Notes under the pieces: model-generated | The model's database searches: none | What the model saw: only the letters and a program-made list of their open reading frames with translations | What the model was told of the DNA's origin: nothing | Position numbers and translations under genes: made by a program | Assembly: GCF_003053725.1 (NCBI RefSeq) | Contig: NZ_QAYC01000004.1 | Coordinates: forward strand, 280,936 to 344,935 | DNA: 64,000 bases | DNA from: Rhodovulum kholense | GTDB lineage: Bacteria; Pseudomonadota; Alphaproteobacteria; Rhodobacterales; Rhodobacteraceae | Direction of reading: 5' to 3' | Part shown: piece by piece, positions 35,601-44,282 of the stretch | How positions within the stretch are numbered: the stretch's first letter is position 1 | Layout: each line of letters starts with the position of its first letter

Positions 35601-36580
35601 CCGACGGCGGTGCCGGTGCCATGCGCCTCGACAAAGGCCAGCGCGTCGGGGTCATAGCCCGCCTCGGCCAGGGCCGCCTCGATCAGCGCGGCCTGCCGGT
35701 CGGCCGAGGGCAGCGCGATGCCGGGGGTGCGCCCGGCGGAATTGACCGCGGTCGCCACCAGCACCGACCGGACACGCCGCCCGGCGGCCTGCGCGGTCGT
35801 CAGCCGTTCCAGAACGAAAGCCACCGCGCCCTCGCTGCGCACATAGCCGTCGGCGCCCTTGGCAAAGGCCCGGCACAGCCCCTGCGGCGACAGCATGCCC
35901 GCCTGCGAGAAACCGACAAAGGGCATCGGCGACAAAAGCAGGTTGACGCCGCCGACGATGGCGGTGTCGATCTGCCCCGAGGCGATGGCCCGCCGTGCCT
36001 GGTCCAGCGCGAACAGCCCCGAGGAACAGGCGGTGTCGACGATGTAGCTCGGCCCTTGCAGGTTCCACAGATGCGAGATCCGGTTGGCCATGATCGAGCC
36101 GGTATTGCCCAGCATGTATTGCGGCCCGGCCATGTCGGGGTCCTGCAACATGGTCGTCGAATGATCGAGCGAGGCCGCGCCGATAAAGACGCCCACGCGC
36201 TCGGGCGCGACCGCTGCGGGGTCGATCCCGGCATGATCGAAGGCCCGCGCCGTCACTTCCAGCAGCAGGCGCTGCTGCGGGTCCATCTGCTCGGCCTCGC
36301 GCGGGGTGATGCCGAAGCATCCGGCGTCGAAATCGAAGGCCGTCGCGACGATCCCGGCGCGCTGCGAATAGCTGTGCCCGGCCAGCCCGGGCTCGGGCGA
36401 CATCCAGCGTGCCTTGCTCCAGCGGTCCTCGGGCATGTCCGAGATTGTGCAGCGGCCCTCGCTCAGCACCCGCCAGACCGCGTCGATCCCGTCCGCGCCG
36501 GGAAGGATCGCGGAATACCCGGTCACGCAGGAAACGCGGTCGTCGGCGATTTCAGATCCGATGGAGTGGCGGCTGATCAT
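29612..36580 (-). CDS. Single-module type I polyketide/fatty acid synthase, RkpA-like
   Basis: 2322 residues. Order: ketosynthase (1-435; Cys185 in DTACSSGLF, His320, His358), acyltransferase (about 540-840; Ser632 in GHSMGE; the extender motif reads YPYHS), dehydratase (about 900-1160; His931 in [11 protein letters not shown]), a degenerate methyltransferase-like region (about 1200-1500), enoyl reductase (about 1560-1870; [11 protein letters not shown] and [12 protein letters not shown]), ketoreductase (about 1885-2070; GGTRGFG, catalytic Ser, Tyr and Asn in FSSIAARFG then YVAANRG) and ACP (Ser2240 in GFDSL). A charged helical tail follows the ACP. All reductive domains look active, so a saturated chain is expected, perhaps made iteratively. 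No thioesterase is present; the oxoamine synthase directly downstream is the likely off-loading enzyme. Confidence 0.92.
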   Translation of the reverse strand: MISRHSIGSEIADDRVSCVTGYSAILPGADGIDAVWRVLSEGRCTISDMPEDRWSKARWMSPEPGLAGHSYSQRAGIVATAFDFDAGCFGITPREAEQMDPQQRLLLEVTARAFDHAGIDPAAVAPERVGVFIGAASLDHSTTMLQDPDMAGPQYMLGNTGSIMANRISHLWNLQGPSYIVDTACSSGLFALDQARRAIASGQIDTAIVGGVNLLLSPMPFVGFSQAGMLSPQGLCRAFAKGADGYVRSEGAVAFVLERLTTAQAAGRRVRSVLVATAVNSAGRTPGIALPSADRQAALIEAALAEAGYDPDALAFVEAHGTGTAVGDPREADAIGRVYGRRRALPLPIGSAKSNFGHLEPASGLVGLLKAQMALDRQTIPATLHCDEPNPEIDFAGLNLDVARSARALPPAGRPWLAAVNSFGFGGANAHAVIRQPRPEENAPDAEAARLPPALLLSAASEAALTELARSWHALAEAAPADLGARIATANWRRARHRHRLCLPAASADALADGLGAWLGDARRAAPGASAETTLRDAPLAFVYAGNGAMWPGAARTLMETDATFRTVFSEIAADFAALGIPGLADRLADPDLEARLGEAEVAQPLTFAIQVALTEALAEAGLRPGAVLGHSMGEVAAAIAAGRIARDDGLRIIAHRSRAFEPLRGKGGMAAFAGPRDRIEALIADHGLAAEVSAENAPESITVSGTGDALKALARIARSHRIAGRILPISYPYHSAAVETLRPALTRGLARIAPRDGTVPFYSGWDGTRYDAPLDGVYWWRNARLPVAFREGVRAMAEDGIRVFLEISPRTVLRTYLRDTLAELDCETRVLESLDSARSEERNAGSIARAALAAGGAVDRARVLGPERPVADGLPDYPFDRQTYRLDSPVAADIFHRRPQHPLLGARLRPDSAEWEGEIALTRIPWLADHRVGGRVLLPATAMVEMFAHAGCEILKSDEIELRDVEFLRPLELPEKGAVPVRLVHEPTARRLRIEAGGPRAWAPVAVARLFAATGTRPAPVTAPEAMGAAGPLYDGLRAAGLDYGPAFARVTVLDRDGPAVRTALAPRDATRGFRFDPALADAGLHGAVLLLEGRDARLRVPARIAKVRVCGPGQIICARLSRAGGWDESLAFDMVLADATGTALLAFEGLRLRPLPTGAAEPHPYWDERLVPLAGGGAAGIAAAAEAACRPDQPPSDADVLRAALGSRLAWDRVATGADPADPRHDMARHWLASTGHGEGARQLSADCPWPPTDALLAMLPEVAPGASAELKSALAAAADEERPADPLPLAARTLETLLDGTAPLGRIALAGALDLGLVAAALRAGAHVTVLAEDGDALDRLRARLDTRLPLRFLALTEARAADAADLVLGCCLAQSLSQRESAGRLAAMVAPGGSLIATEEAPDLFALMTLRHRDADALDRLERAFHAAGLDTASGTAQGSEALRLIRATRPAARAEARPALALTGTGPLAKALAALPPGSDAPVALHCTAIDGDDPLAAARIFRDLPETDGPLWIAVGGTDRWEELTGWRRVVANETGRDIRLICADSDIAPERIAALAATSPEAEIRLTATGAAAPRVVPVKPLAPEAGPRRLVAERRGVALDGLVWANLPDRPLQPTEVEIEAVASGLNFRDVMWAQGVLPPEALEAGFSGPCLGMECAGVVTRAGARAGLSPGDRVIAMAPHAMANRVITRAEAVMPLPETVDLETAAGLPVVFVTADYALTEVARLAPGETVLVHGGAGGVGLAALQVARRLGARVFATAGSPAKRRLVTAMGAEAVFDSRSPGFEDAVMAATGGRGVDVVLNSLAGEAMERSLACLVPFGRFVELGKRDLYENNVIALHAMRNNIGFHAVDADQLLLHRPDAARRTLERLREAFAEGVYQPLPVTAYPAEDVAEAIRTMQRAAHVGKIVLCAPKDRGPARPAAAPIRGGWLVVGGTRGFGLETGRWLAAQGAEHLWLMSRSGAVAPETLEGLGVPAEALACDATDTAALDAALAQIRTAEVPLRGVVHAAAIFDDALLADLDETRLAAVLRPKLVGGQILDRLTRGDALDHFWVFSSIAARFGNPAQAPYVAANRGLEGLARARHEAGLPGLAIAWGPIADAGYLARETGLRETLAKRLPPMTTEAALRRLRQVLAAGASGPTLTVAPMDWSRMAGTLPVLGSPLFDLIDIRASAAGPGSFDLAALLQAKGPKEARKVLTRLLVEEAAQLMRAAPGDIDPRQPLELMGFDSLMAINLRMAAEERLGVTVPVMSIDEGLTLTGLVNRIIEASGAPEAEDAVVEEMARRHLADGTLDKSQLDEIRKLAQGSAGGR

Positions 36581-37171
36581 TCGGCTCCGGTCCGGCAAAG
36601 AAAGAACTGAAATGCGCTTTTCGCAACTTCGGATAGCGCATGGGTATTTCGACGGCAAGGTTAACGCATACACATCACCTCGCTTCAAGATTGTAGCGCG
36701 CCTGGCCAATTGATGAAGCAGGTCTCTGCCGATGCCGATCAAAAATGAGGCAATGTGGCGCCGTTTGGCCCCCGTTCGCGTCTGCCGGTCGCGGCGCGGA
36801 CCGGAGGAGCCTCGGTTCATATGATTGTTTCGAAGATGAAAAAGCCTGAGATCGTGGTCTGGCCCGGCGCGTGTTTTCGCATGCGTGTGACGCCCGGTTT
36901 CTGCGCTGCGGACCCGCGCCGTTCGGATGGGAAGGTTTTCGCGGGGGCGGTCGATCCGGCGCGAGTGTCGTCGGAGAGACAATCGGGGTGCCCCAATCGG
37001 GGGGTCGCGCCAGAAGCGCCTCGCCTTCGGCCGGTCTCCGCACACGGCCGGGCTTTGCGCATCCCTGCAGCCGCACGGCTTCGCGGGTTGGGGCCCTGGC
37101 GGGCCGTGCCCGTTGCATCCCCGCGCCGGGAATGCCATTGCGAAGGCCGGTTCCGCCGCCCGATTGGTCCG
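36581..37171. other. Long intergenic region between the PKS gene and bluE
   Basis: 591 bases between divergent genes. The PKS-proximal part (about 36600-36770) is notably AT-rich for this genome and must hold the PKS promoter. The bluE-proximal part is GC-rich with no supported ORF. I searched for a cobalamin riboswitch (the conserved B12-box GCCACTG and the CTGCCCCCGCAACTG-like region) and saw none. Confidence 0.5.
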
Positions 37172-38038
37172 ATGCCCGCTAGCCCGCCTGTCCTGCGTCC
37201 CGTTTCCCGATCCCGTCCCGGTCCGGCCTGCCGCGGCGCCCGGGTGGCGGGTCATTTCGGCGAGTTCCTTCAGGGACGGCTGGGCCCCGACGGCCCTATC
37301 GCGCTGGTCACCGTGCCTTGTCCGGCGCTGGAGGTTCGCGCGGTCTGGCACCCGGGGCGGATGGCGGGGCTCTGGCAGGGCGGGCGGCCGGTGCTGGCGC
37401 CGGGGCAGGTGGCGCGTCTGGCGCGGCTTTTTGGGATCGCGCCGGGGCGTTTGCGGGTGTCTGCGGCGATGCCGCCCGGCGGCGGGGCGGGTGCCTCGAC
37501 CGCGGCGCTGCTGGCGGCGATCCGCTGTCTCGCGCCCATGGCGCTGTCGCCAGACACCGAGGCAGCCCTTTGTCTGGCGCTGGAGGGCGCGACCGATCCG
37601 CTGATGCATCCCGTCCCCGAGGCGCTGCTTTGGGCGCCGCGCGCGGCGCGGGTGCTGGGCCGTGTGGCCCCCGGGCCGGGCTTCGAGATCGTCGGCGGCT
37701 TTGCGGGGCCGGGGCGGCGCACGGACCCGGCCGATACCGACTTTGCCGATATCTCGGATCTGGTCGCGGCCTGGCGCGTCACGCCGGATCGCGCCGGCCG
37801 GGCGCGGCTGGCGACCGAAAGCGCCCGGCGCTGTCATGCGCTGCGCGGTGGTCCGGACCCCGCGCCGATCTGGGCGCTGGGGCGCGATCTGGGCGCGCTC
37901 GGGCTGGTGGCGGCCCATACCGGCACGGCGCTGGGCCTGCTGTTCGCGCCGGGCGAGGCGCCCCGGCAGGCCGAGGCGGCCCTGCGCGCGGCGGGGCTTG
38001 GCCGGGTGCTGCGGTTCAGGACAGGAGGCGGACGATGA
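37172..38038 (+). CDS. bluE: GHMP-type L-threonine kinase BluE/PduX for cobalamin synthesis
   Basis: 288 residues. VAGHFGEFLQGRLGPDGPIA near residue 28 is the first substrate motif, and MPPGGGAGASTAALLAAIR is the GHMP ATP-binding loop. These kinases make L-threonine phosphate for the aminopropanol linker of cobalamin; Rhodobacterales use BluE for this step (family knowledge). The assignment is supported by the following genes, cbiB (ATGA overlap) and cobC, which use the downstream products. The ATG at 37172 starts just before the conserved core; upstream in-frame sequence looks non-coding. BluE versus a PduX orthologue needs alignment. Confidence 0.85.
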   Translation: MPASPPVLRPVSRSRPGPACRGARVAGHFGEFLQGRLGPDGPIALVTVPCPALEVRAVWHPGRMAGLWQGGRPVLAPGQVARLARLFGIAPGRLRVSAAMPPGGGAGASTAALLAAIRCLAPMALSPDTEAALCLALEGATDPLMHPVPEALLWAPRAARVLGRVAPGPGFEIVGGFAGPGRRTDPADTDFADISDLVAAWRVTPDRAGRARLATESARRCHALRGGPDPAPIWALGRDLGALGLVAAHTGTALGLLFAPGEAPRQAEAALRAAGLGRVLRFRTGGGR

Positions 38039-38982
38039 GTGCGGCGGCGATGCTGGTGGCGCTTGCGGTCGAGGGGGCTGTGGGCTGGCCGGACAGGCTT
38101 CATGCCCGGATCGGCCATCCGGTGACCTGGATCGGCGCGCTGATCTCGGGGCTTGAAATGCGGCTGAACCGCCCCGGCGCCGCGCCCGCAACCCGCAGGC
38201 GGCTGGGTGGGCTGACGGTCGTGGTCACGGTCGCGGCGGCGGTCCTGCCCGCCTGGGTGCTGGCGTCGATCTTGCCCGGCGGCTGGCCGGGCGCGGTCCT
38301 GACCGGGCTTTTGGCCGCGCCGCTGGTGGCCACGCGTAGCCTTTTCGATCATGTGGCCCGGGTCGCGCGGCCGCTGGCGGCGGGCGATCTGGCGGGCGCG
38401 CGCGAGGCCGTGTCGATGATCGTCGGGCGCGATCCGGCGCGGCTCGACCGCGCGGGGATGGCCCGGGCGGCATTGGAAAGCCTGGCCGAGAATGCGTCGG
38501 ACGGCATCGTCGCGCCGGTCTTCTGGGGTGTGCTGCTGGGTCTGCCGGGGATCGCGGGCTACAAGGCGGTGAACACGCTCGACAGCATGATCGGGCACCG
38601 CAACGACCGCTATGAGGATTTCGGCCGGGTCGCGGCGCGGCTGGACGATCTGGCCAACCTGCTGCCCGCGCGGCTGACCGGCGCGCTGTTCTGCCTTGTG
38701 GCGCGGCACCCGGTCCGGGCGGCGAAGACGATGGCGCGGGACGCGGGCGCGCATCGCTCGCCCAATGCCGGCTGGCCCGAGGCGGCGATGGCGGGCGGGC
38801 TTGGGCTGCGGCTCTCGGGGCCGCGGATCTATGGCGACAGGGTCAGCGACGAGCCCTGGCTGAACGCGGGTGCGCCCGACCCGGAGCCGCGCGACCTGTG
38901 GCGGGGGCTTGGACTTTATCTGCAGGCGATGGCGGTGCTGGCGCTGGGGCTGGCGGCGCTGGTCTGGGCGTTTGGAGGGTAG
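38035..38982 (+). CDS. cbiB: Adenosylcobinamide-phosphate synthase CbiB/CobD
   Basis: 315 residues, integral membrane protein with four or five helices. Conserved CbiB elements: HPVTWIGALISGLE near residue 27, IVGRDPARLD, SLAENASDGIVAPVFWGVLL, YKAVNTLDSMIGHRNDRY and RSPNAGWPEAAMAGGLGLRL. It amidates adenosylcobyric acid with (R)-1-aminopropan-2-ol phosphate. AGGAGG precedes its ATG, which overlaps the bluE stop codon. In Pseudomonas/Rhodobacter nomenclature this gene is cobD. Confidence 0.96.
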   Translation: MSAAAMLVALAVEGAVGWPDRLHARIGHPVTWIGALISGLEMRLNRPGAAPATRRRLGGLTVVVTVAAAVLPAWVLASILPGGWPGAVLTGLLAAPLVATRSLFDHVARVARPLAAGDLAGAREAVSMIVGRDPARLDRAGMARAALESLAENASDGIVAPVFWGVLLGLPGIAGYKAVNTLDSMIGHRNDRYEDFGRVAARLDDLANLLPARLTGALFCLVARHPVRAAKTMARDAGAHRSPNAGWPEAAMAGGLGLRLSGPRIYGDRVSDEPWLNAGAPDPEPRDLWRGLGLYLQAMAVLALGLAALVWAFGG

Positions 38983-38984
38983 AG

Positions 38985-39959
38985 GTGGCAGGCGGACGCG
39001 ATCACGGGGGCGATCTGACGGGGGCGATCAAGCGGTTCGGCGGGGCGCCCGGCGACTGGATCGACCTCTCGACCGGCATCAACCGGGTGCCCTATCCGGC
39101 GCCGCCGGCCTCGGCCTCGGCGCTGCGCGACCTGCCGGGCCGGGCCGCGATGGACCGCCTGACCGGGGCGGCGCGGGGTGCCTATGGCACCGGCTGGCCG
39201 CTGCTGCCGCTGGCGGGCGCGCAGGCGGCGATCCAGCTTTTGCCCGTCATCGCGCCCGAGGGGCCGGTGCGGGTGCTTGGCCCCACCTATAACGAATATG
39301 CTGGCGCCTTCGAGGCGGTGGGCCGTGCGGTCGAGACGGTCTCTGACTCCGGGGCGCTGGCCGGGGCCGGGCTGGCGGTGATCGTGAACCCCAACAATCC
39401 CGACGGGCGGCGCCTGTCCCCCGAGGCGCTGGTGCGGATCGCCGGGACGGTGGGCGTGCTGGTCGTCGACGAAAGCTTCGCCGATCCGCATCCCGCGCTG
39501 TCGCTGCTGCCGGGGGCTTGCCCGGGCAATGTGCTGGTGCTGCGGTCCTTCGGCAAGTTCTACGGGCTTGCGGGGCTTCGGCTGGGCTTTGTGCTGGGGC
39601 CGGAGCCGCTGATCGCGCCGATGGCAAGCCGGGCGGGACCCTGGGCGGTCTCGGGACCGGCGCTTGAGGCGGGGGCGCTGGCGCTGGCCGATGCGGGGTG
39701 GCGAGAGGCCAGTCGGGCGCGGCTGATGGCGGAAACGGCCCGGGCCGACGCGCTGGCCGAGGCGGCGGGATGGCGGCCTTTGGGCGGCACAGCGCTGTTT
39801 CGTCTTTACGACACGTGCGATGCCGGGGCGGCACAGGCGCGGCTGGGGCGCGCGCGGATCTGGTCGCGGATCTTTCCCTATTCGGCGACCTGGCTGCGGC
39901 TGGGCCTGCCCGGCTCCGAGGCCGAATGGGTCCGGCTTGAAGCGGCTCTTTCGGCCTGA
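38985..39959 (+). CDS. cobC: Threonine-phosphate decarboxylase CobC
   Basis: 324 residues, PLP-dependent aminotransferase-fold enzyme. DLSTGINRVPYP is the N-terminal substrate motif, VNPNNPDGRRL and VVDESFADP are the cofactor-binding blocks, and LRSFGKFYGLAGLRLGF carries the Schiff-base Lys. It decarboxylates L-threonine phosphate from the kinase to aminopropanol phosphate, the CbiB substrate. It starts at a GTG three bases after the cbiB stop, with TTTGGAGGG upstream. With bluE and cbiB it forms a compact three-gene pathway segment. Confidence 0.95.
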   Translation: MAGGRDHGGDLTGAIKRFGGAPGDWIDLSTGINRVPYPAPPASASALRDLPGRAAMDRLTGAARGAYGTGWPLLPLAGAQAAIQLLPVIAPEGPVRVLGPTYNEYAGAFEAVGRAVETVSDSGALAGAGLAVIVNPNNPDGRRLSPEALVRIAGTVGVLVVDESFADPHPALSLLPGACPGNVLVLRSFGKFYGLAGLRLGFVLGPEPLIAPMASRAGPWAVSGPALEAGALALADAGWREASRARLMAETARADALAEAAGWRPLGGTALFRLYDTCDAGAAQARLGRARIWSRIFPYSATWLRLGLPGSEAEWVRLEAALSA

Positions 39960-39967
39960 CGGGATAC

Positions 39968-40006
39968 GCGCGGCCCGGGGGAGAGAGATCGGCCCGCGGG
40001 CCGCGC
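39968..40006. terminator. GC hairpin between convergent cobC and cytochrome b561 genes
   Basis: GCGCGGCCCG (39968-39977) pairs perfectly with CGGGCCGCGC (39997-40006) around a 19-base loop, and a smaller hairpin TCCCTG-CCGGT-CAGGGA follows at about 40015-40031. Neither has a T-run. The position suggests transcript ends for both genes. Confidence 0.45.
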
Positions 40007-40058
40007 CACGCCTTCCCTGCCGGTCAGGGAGCGGTCGGCGCGGAAGGCGCGCTCCGGG

Positions 40059-40562
40059 TCACATCATCCGGCTGAGGATGCTGCTTTTCCACCGGAACTG
40101 GTGTACGGCCACGGCCGCGACATGGACCGCGATCAGCGCCATCAGCAGGTTCGCCGCCGCCTCGTGCATCTCGGCCGCGCTGCCCGATTGCAGGTACCAG
40201 GCCGCCGCGCCGACCAGCGGCATCGCCAGCAGCATCAGGTAGAAGGCGCCATGGGTCAGGCGCGCGAGCGTCGCGGCCCAGCCGGGTTCGGCGGCGGGCA
40301 GGGCGGGGGCGCCCTCGTCGCGGCGCAGCTTGAGCCGCCAGACCATCAGCGCGAGGATCGCGAAGCCGAAGAGGATGTGGCCGGTGGCGGCGGGCGAATA
40401 GACCCATTCGCCGGTTTTCATGCCGCGGCCGAAATCGCGGCCGATGGCATCGAAGACTAGGTATTGCGCCGCGACGAGGACGACCACGCCCCAATGCGCG
40501 AGTTTCTGTCGGAAGGAATAGGCCTCGGGGCTGGCGGGGTCGCTGGCGTTGGTCTCGGACAT
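40059..40562 (-). CDS. Cytochrome b561 family membrane protein
   Basis: 167 residues with four membrane helices. His residues suited to bind two b haems lie in FRQKLAHWGVVVLVAAQYLV (helix 1), ATGHILFGFAILALMVWRL (helix 2), LTHGAFYLMLLAMPLVGAA (helix 3) and MALIAVHVAAVAVHQFRWK (helix 4). Bacterial members pass electrons between the quinone pool and periplasmic partners. AAGGAG precedes the ATG. A dihaem cytochrome c and a sugar dehydrogenase lie just upstream on the same strand, so a short electron-transfer chain is likely. Confidence 0.9.
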   Translation of the reverse strand: MSETNASDPASPEAYSFRQKLAHWGVVVLVAAQYLVFDAIGRDFGRGMKTGEWVYSPAATGHILFGFAILALMVWRLKLRRDEGAPALPAAEPGWAATLARLTHGAFYLMLLAMPLVGAAAWYLQSGSAAEMHEAAANLLMALIAVHVAAVAVHQFRWKSSILSRMM

Positions 40563-40720
40563 TTCCGTCTCCTTGCTGGGCGGTTGACTGGGCGGGCGGC
40601 ACGGGGTCTGACCCCGGCGCCGGAACGGGCGCAACCTGCGCCCGACCAAACCCCCGTGCAAGGCAATTCATTGTGTAGAGACAAGGGGTTGGGCCTTCAG
40701 GTCCCGGTCAGTTTGGGGGG

Positions 40721-41332
40721 CTAGCATGCCGCGCCGCAGGGGCCGGGGGCGCCCGGCTCGGTCACCTCCAGCTGCATCGCCGCATACCAGTCGGCATAGG
40801 CGCGGATCTCGTCGTCGGTCAGGTCGGCGGCGATCCCGGACATGATCTCGTGGCGGCGCTTGCCCGACCGGAAGGCCTTGAGCTGGGTGGCGAGATAGAT
40901 GTTGGTCTCGGCCGCCAGATTGGGGGCGTCGGGATTGACCGCGATGCCGGTCTCGCCGTGACAGGTGACGCAAAGCGCGGGTGCGGCCGAGCCGTCGGCG
41001 CCCGGCGGCAGGCTGGCGCGGGCGGTATGGGCGGAATACCAGGTGGCGACATCGGCGATCTGGGTGTCGGTCAGCCCGCGCGCGACCACGGTCATCATCT
41101 CGTGTTCGCGCGCGCCCGACCGGAAGGCGGCCAGCTGCCGGGTGATATAGCTGACCGGCTCGCCCGCGATATGCGGGGCGATCGGCACCTGGGCCACGCC
41201 CTGCAACCCGTGGCAGACCCGGCAAAGCCCGGCCACCTTGCGCCCGGCCTCGAGATCGCCGGGGGGCGCATCGCCGAAGGCGGCGCCGGCGAGCATCAGC
41301 CCGCCCAGCGCCAGGGCCGAAAGGCCCTTCAT
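40721..41332 (-). CDS. Periplasmic dihaem cytochrome c (c4-like)
   Basis: 203 residues. A signal peptide (MKGLSALALGGLMLAGAAFG) is followed by two homologous class I cytochrome c domains. The haem sites are CRVCH (about residue 38) and CVTCH (about 122); EHEMM and RHEIM may give the axial Met ligands. Repeated FRSGxRxHEIM/EMM and LTDxxIxxxAxWYxA segments show internal duplication. The ATG overlaps the dehydrogenase stop (TGATG), so this is probably its electron acceptor. Confidence 0.92.
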   Translation of the reverse strand: MKGLSALALGGLMLAGAAFGDAPPGDLEAGRKVAGLCRVCHGLQGVAQVPIAPHIAGEPVSYITRQLAAFRSGAREHEMMTVVARGLTDTQIADVATWYSAHTARASLPPGADGSAAPALCVTCHGETGIAVNPDAPNLAAETNIYLATQLKAFRSGKRRHEIMSGIAADLTDDEIRAYADWYAAMQLEVTEPGAPGPCGAAC

Positions 41333-42588
41333 CACATCCCCTCGTACCAGATGCGGTAGATCGCCCCCGCCAGATCGTCCGAGACCAGGATCGACCCGTC
41401 GCGCAGTTGCGCCACATCGACCGGCCGGCCCAGATATTCGCCGTTCCCGTCGATCCAGCCTTCGGCGAAGGGTTCCGAGGTCGCGGTGCCGTCCTCGGCC
41501 ACATGGGTCACCATGACCCGCGCCCCGACCGGCGTCGTGCGGTTCCACGACCCGTGCTGGGCCGAGAAGATCGCGCCCCGGTATTCTTCCGGGAACATGC
41601 TGCCGGAATAGAAGGTCATGCCCAGATCGGCGGCATGGGCCGTCATCTCGACCGCGGGCATCACCACGTCATAGGGCACGTCCTGGCCCGCATATTCGTT
41701 GGTGCGGACATCGCCCCCGCCATACCACGGAGCACCGAAATGCTGGCCCATCTCGGTCTGGTGGTTCAGCTCGCCGGGGGGAATATCGTCGCCCATGCCG
41801 TCGACCTGATTGTCGGTGAACCACAGATCGCCGGTTTCCGGGTCGAAATCATGCCCGACCGAGTTGCGGATGCCATAGGTATAGACCTCGCGCCCGGTGC
41901 CGTCGGTATTCATCCGGATGATGCCGCCGATCCCCACCTCGCGGTAAAGGTCCAGCTTTTCCGGCGGCGCGACATTGAAGGGCTGGCCGAGCGAGATGTA
42001 GATCTTGCCATCCGGGCCGATCCTGCAGACCCGCGCGGTGTGGTTGTAGCTTTCTTCCTCGGGCGGGATCAGCTCGCCTTGCTTGACCAGATTGAAGGCC
42101 GCGACATCGGGGCTTTCGTAGAAGAACTCGGCCGCCGGGAACAGCAGCACGCGGTTCTGTTCGGCGATGTAGAGAAACCCGTCCTTCGAAAAGCAGGGCC
42201 CGTTCGGGATCGCGAATTTCAGCGAGGGCGCAAAATCCTTCACCTCGTCGGCGACCCGGTCCTTGTTGCGGTCGGTGACCGCCCAGACCTTGTCCTTGCG
42301 GGTGCCGACGAAGGTGACGATGCCCTGCGGGCCGACCGCCATGTGACGGGCATCCGGCACCACGGCATAAAGCCCGATCCTGAAGCCCTCGGGCAGCGTG
42401 ATCCGCTCGAGCGTCTTGCGGATCCCGTCGGCAAAGGCGCCCTCCTGCGGGACATAGGTGAATTCGGTGGTGCCGGTGGTCTGGAAATTGCCCAGCTTTT
42501 CCAGATTGTCGGGCACGTCCGCGCCCTGGGCGAAGGCCGGCATGGCAAGCACGGCCGCCGCAGCCGCGCCGATCAAGGTGGTCTTCAT
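41332..42588 (-). CDS. PQQ-dependent sugar dehydrogenase, sorbosone dehydrogenase-like
   Basis: 418 residues. The signal peptide MKTTLIGAAAAAVLAMPAFA sends it to the periplasm. The rest is a six-bladed beta-propeller: GFRIGLYAVVPDARHMAVGP, FTDNQVDGMGDDIPPGELNH and GQHFGAPWYGGGDVR are typical of the soluble glucose/sorbosone dehydrogenase group, and AQHGSWNRTTPVGARVM closes the propeller. The substrate is unproven. No PQQ synthesis genes are in the window. A strong GGGAGGAGAC precedes the ATG. It is followed by its cytochrome c. Confidence 0.88.
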   Translation of the reverse strand: MKTTLIGAAAAAVLAMPAFAQGADVPDNLEKLGNFQTTGTTEFTYVPQEGAFADGIRKTLERITLPEGFRIGLYAVVPDARHMAVGPQGIVTFVGTRKDKVWAVTDRNKDRVADEVKDFAPSLKFAIPNGPCFSKDGFLYIAEQNRVLLFPAAEFFYESPDVAAFNLVKQGELIPPEEESYNHTARVCRIGPDGKIYISLGQPFNVAPPEKLDLYREVGIGGIIRMNTDGTGREVYTYGIRNSVGHDFDPETGDLWFTDNQVDGMGDDIPPGELNHQTEMGQHFGAPWYGGGDVRTNEYAGQDVPYDVVMPAVEMTAHAADLGMTFYSGSMFPEEYRGAIFSAQHGSWNRTTPVGARVMVTHVAEDGTATSEPFAEGWIDGNGEYLGRPVDVAQLRDGSILVSDDLAGAIYRIWYEGM

Positions 42589-42738
42589 GTCTCCTCCCTT
42601 CGGGGTTCTCCCCGTTTCCGGCCCGCGATCCTCCCCTGCGGGCCTGACAAAGCCTATCACGCGGCCTGGGGCCGGCATATCCAACGTTTGTCGGTATCGT
42701 CAGGGAGAAAGATGTTTTTTGCCAAGGGGTTGGGGCGG

Positions 42739-42900
42739 TCAGTCGCGCGGCTTGAAGATCGCGAACACCAGATCGGCGGCAACCAGCGCGACGGTGATCG
42801 CGATCACCGCCCAAAGATCGACATGCGGCACCTCAAGGGCGAGAATGCCGACGAAACCGAGGAAGACGGCGAAGGCGAAGGCGGCGATCAGGCGGTCCAT
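42739..42900 (-). CDS. Small two-helix membrane protein
   Basis: 53 residues: MDRLIAAFAFAVFLGFVGIL and VDLWAVIAITVALVAADLVF form two membrane helices joined by LEVPH. GAAAGGAG precedes the ATG. It follows the amidase by 34 bases at the end of the TRAP operon. I do not recognise a family. A helper of the transporter or an unrelated passenger is equally possible. Confidence 0.7.
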   Translation of the reverse strand: MDRLIAAFAFAVFLGFVGILALEVPHVDLWAVIAITVALVAADLVFAIFKPRD

Positions 42901-42934
42901 CGGGGCTCCTTTCCCTTGGGGGCGGTGGCGGGGC

Positions 42935-44272
42935 TCAGGCCCCGGCCCAGCCGTAAAGCCAGTGCGCGGTCCGCAGAAGCCGCGCGTCGTCGCCGCGGGG
43001 GCCGACAAGCTGCACCCCCATCGGCAGGCCGTTTCCGGCGGTCAGGACGGGCACCGTGACCGCGGGCGTGCCGCACAGCGTCCAGAGCCCGTTGAAGATC
43101 GGATCGCCGGTCGCGCCGATGCCCTCCGGGGCGGGTCCCAGCGTGGCGGGGCAGAGGATCGCGTCGCAGCGGGTGAAGATCTCGTCCAGACCCGCGTTCA
43201 GGACCTTCGGCCAGTCGAGCGCGGCGAGGTAATCGCGGGCGGGGATCCGGGCGCCCTCTTCCAGCGCATCGCGGGTCTCGGCGCCCAGCCGGTCCAGCCC
43301 GTCGCGGACATAGCGGTAATGATAGCGCGCCATCTCGGCCATGTTGATCCGGGCGCGCTGGGCGGCGGCCTCTTCGAAGGCCGTGGGCAGCGCGACCTCG
43401 AAGGCCTGATCGCCGAGGGCCGCGGTCAGTTCGGCGAAGGCGGCATGGGTTTCCGCATCCGCGCGGTCCCAGCCCGGCGGCTTGACGAAGGCAAGGACCG
43501 GGGGCAGCGGTGGCGCGCTGCGGGCGGTGTCCAGCAGGCGTGGCGCCGGGGCCGGCGCGGTCGCCGGGTCGGTCTCGTCGAAGCCGAACAGCGCCTCGGC
43601 GACCAGCGCCGCGCCCAGCGGGTCGGTGGCGAAGACGCCCAGCGTGTCGAGCGTGTGCGACTGCATCTGAACCCCGCGCCGGGGGATGGCGCCGAAGGTC
43701 GGCTTGAACCCGGTCACGCCGCAAAAGGCCGCCGGGCGGATCACCGACCCGCCGGTCTGGGTGCCGAGCGCCAGCGGCACCATCGCATCCGCCACCGCCG
43801 CGGCCGAGCCGCTGGACGACCCGCCCGGGGTGTGGGCCGGGTTGTGCGGGTTCCGGGTCTTGCCCGGATGCAGGAAGGCCAGTTCCGTCGTCACCGTCTT
43901 GCCGAGGATCAGCGCGCCCGCCGCCCGCAGGCGTTCGACCACGAAGGCGTCCCGCGCGGGCACTCGCCCTGCATCCAGCGCGCAGCCGTTTTCGGTCGGG
44001 ATGCGCGCGGTGTCGATCACGTCCTTCAGCCCCACCGGCAGCCCGTGCAGCGGCCCCAGCGCCCGCCCCGAGACGCGGTGCGCATCCAGCCTGCGGGCCT
44101 GTTCGCGGGCATAGTCGGGGTCGATCCAGGCCCAGGCGCCGATCTCGGGCTCGCGCGCGGCGATGCGGGCCAGGCAGGCCTCGACCAGATCGAGCGCCGA
44201 AAGCGCCCCCGAGGCCAGCCGGTCGCGCAACTCGACCGCGCCCAGCTGCATCGGGGTGTCGAGATCCTTCAT
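42935..44272 (-). CDS. Amidase-signature hydrolase
   Basis: 445 residues, amidase signature family. The catalytic Lys83 lies in GLKDVIDT, the cis-Ser in TPGGSSSGSAAAVA (about 152-154), and the nucleophile Ser176 in TQTGGSVIRPAAFCG. No signal peptide is visible, so it acts in the cytoplasm. It starts 10 bases after the TRAP large permease stop codon, so the amide it cleaves is probably what the transporter imports. GatA is unlikely since gatB and gatC are absent. Confidence 0.9.
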   Translation of the reverse strand: MKDLDTPMQLGAVELRDRLASGALSALDLVEACLARIAAREPEIGAWAWIDPDYAREQARRLDAHRVSGRALGPLHGLPVGLKDVIDTARIPTENGCALDAGRVPARDAFVVERLRAAGALILGKTVTTELAFLHPGKTRNPHNPAHTPGGSSSGSAAAVADAMVPLALGTQTGGSVIRPAAFCGVTGFKPTFGAIPRRGVQMQSHTLDTLGVFATDPLGAALVAEALFGFDETDPATAPAPAPRLLDTARSAPPLPPVLAFVKPPGWDRADAETHAAFAELTAALGDQAFEVALPTAFEEAAAQRARINMAEMARYHYRYVRDGLDRLGAETRDALEEGARIPARDYLAALDWPKVLNAGLDEIFTRCDAILCPATLGPAPEGIGATGDPIFNGLWTLCGTPAVTVPVLTAGNGLPMGVQLVGPRGDDARLLRTAHWLYGWAGA

Positions 44273-44282
44273 GCGCGCGTCC

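Noticed and set aside
30299..36610. 2103-residue plus-strand ORF
   Set aside because: Antisense shadow of the PKS; its composition is typical of the reverse complement of GC-rich coding DNA.
36581..37171. Cobalamin riboswitch before bluE
   Set aside because: The B12 box and the conserved core were not found on the plus strand.
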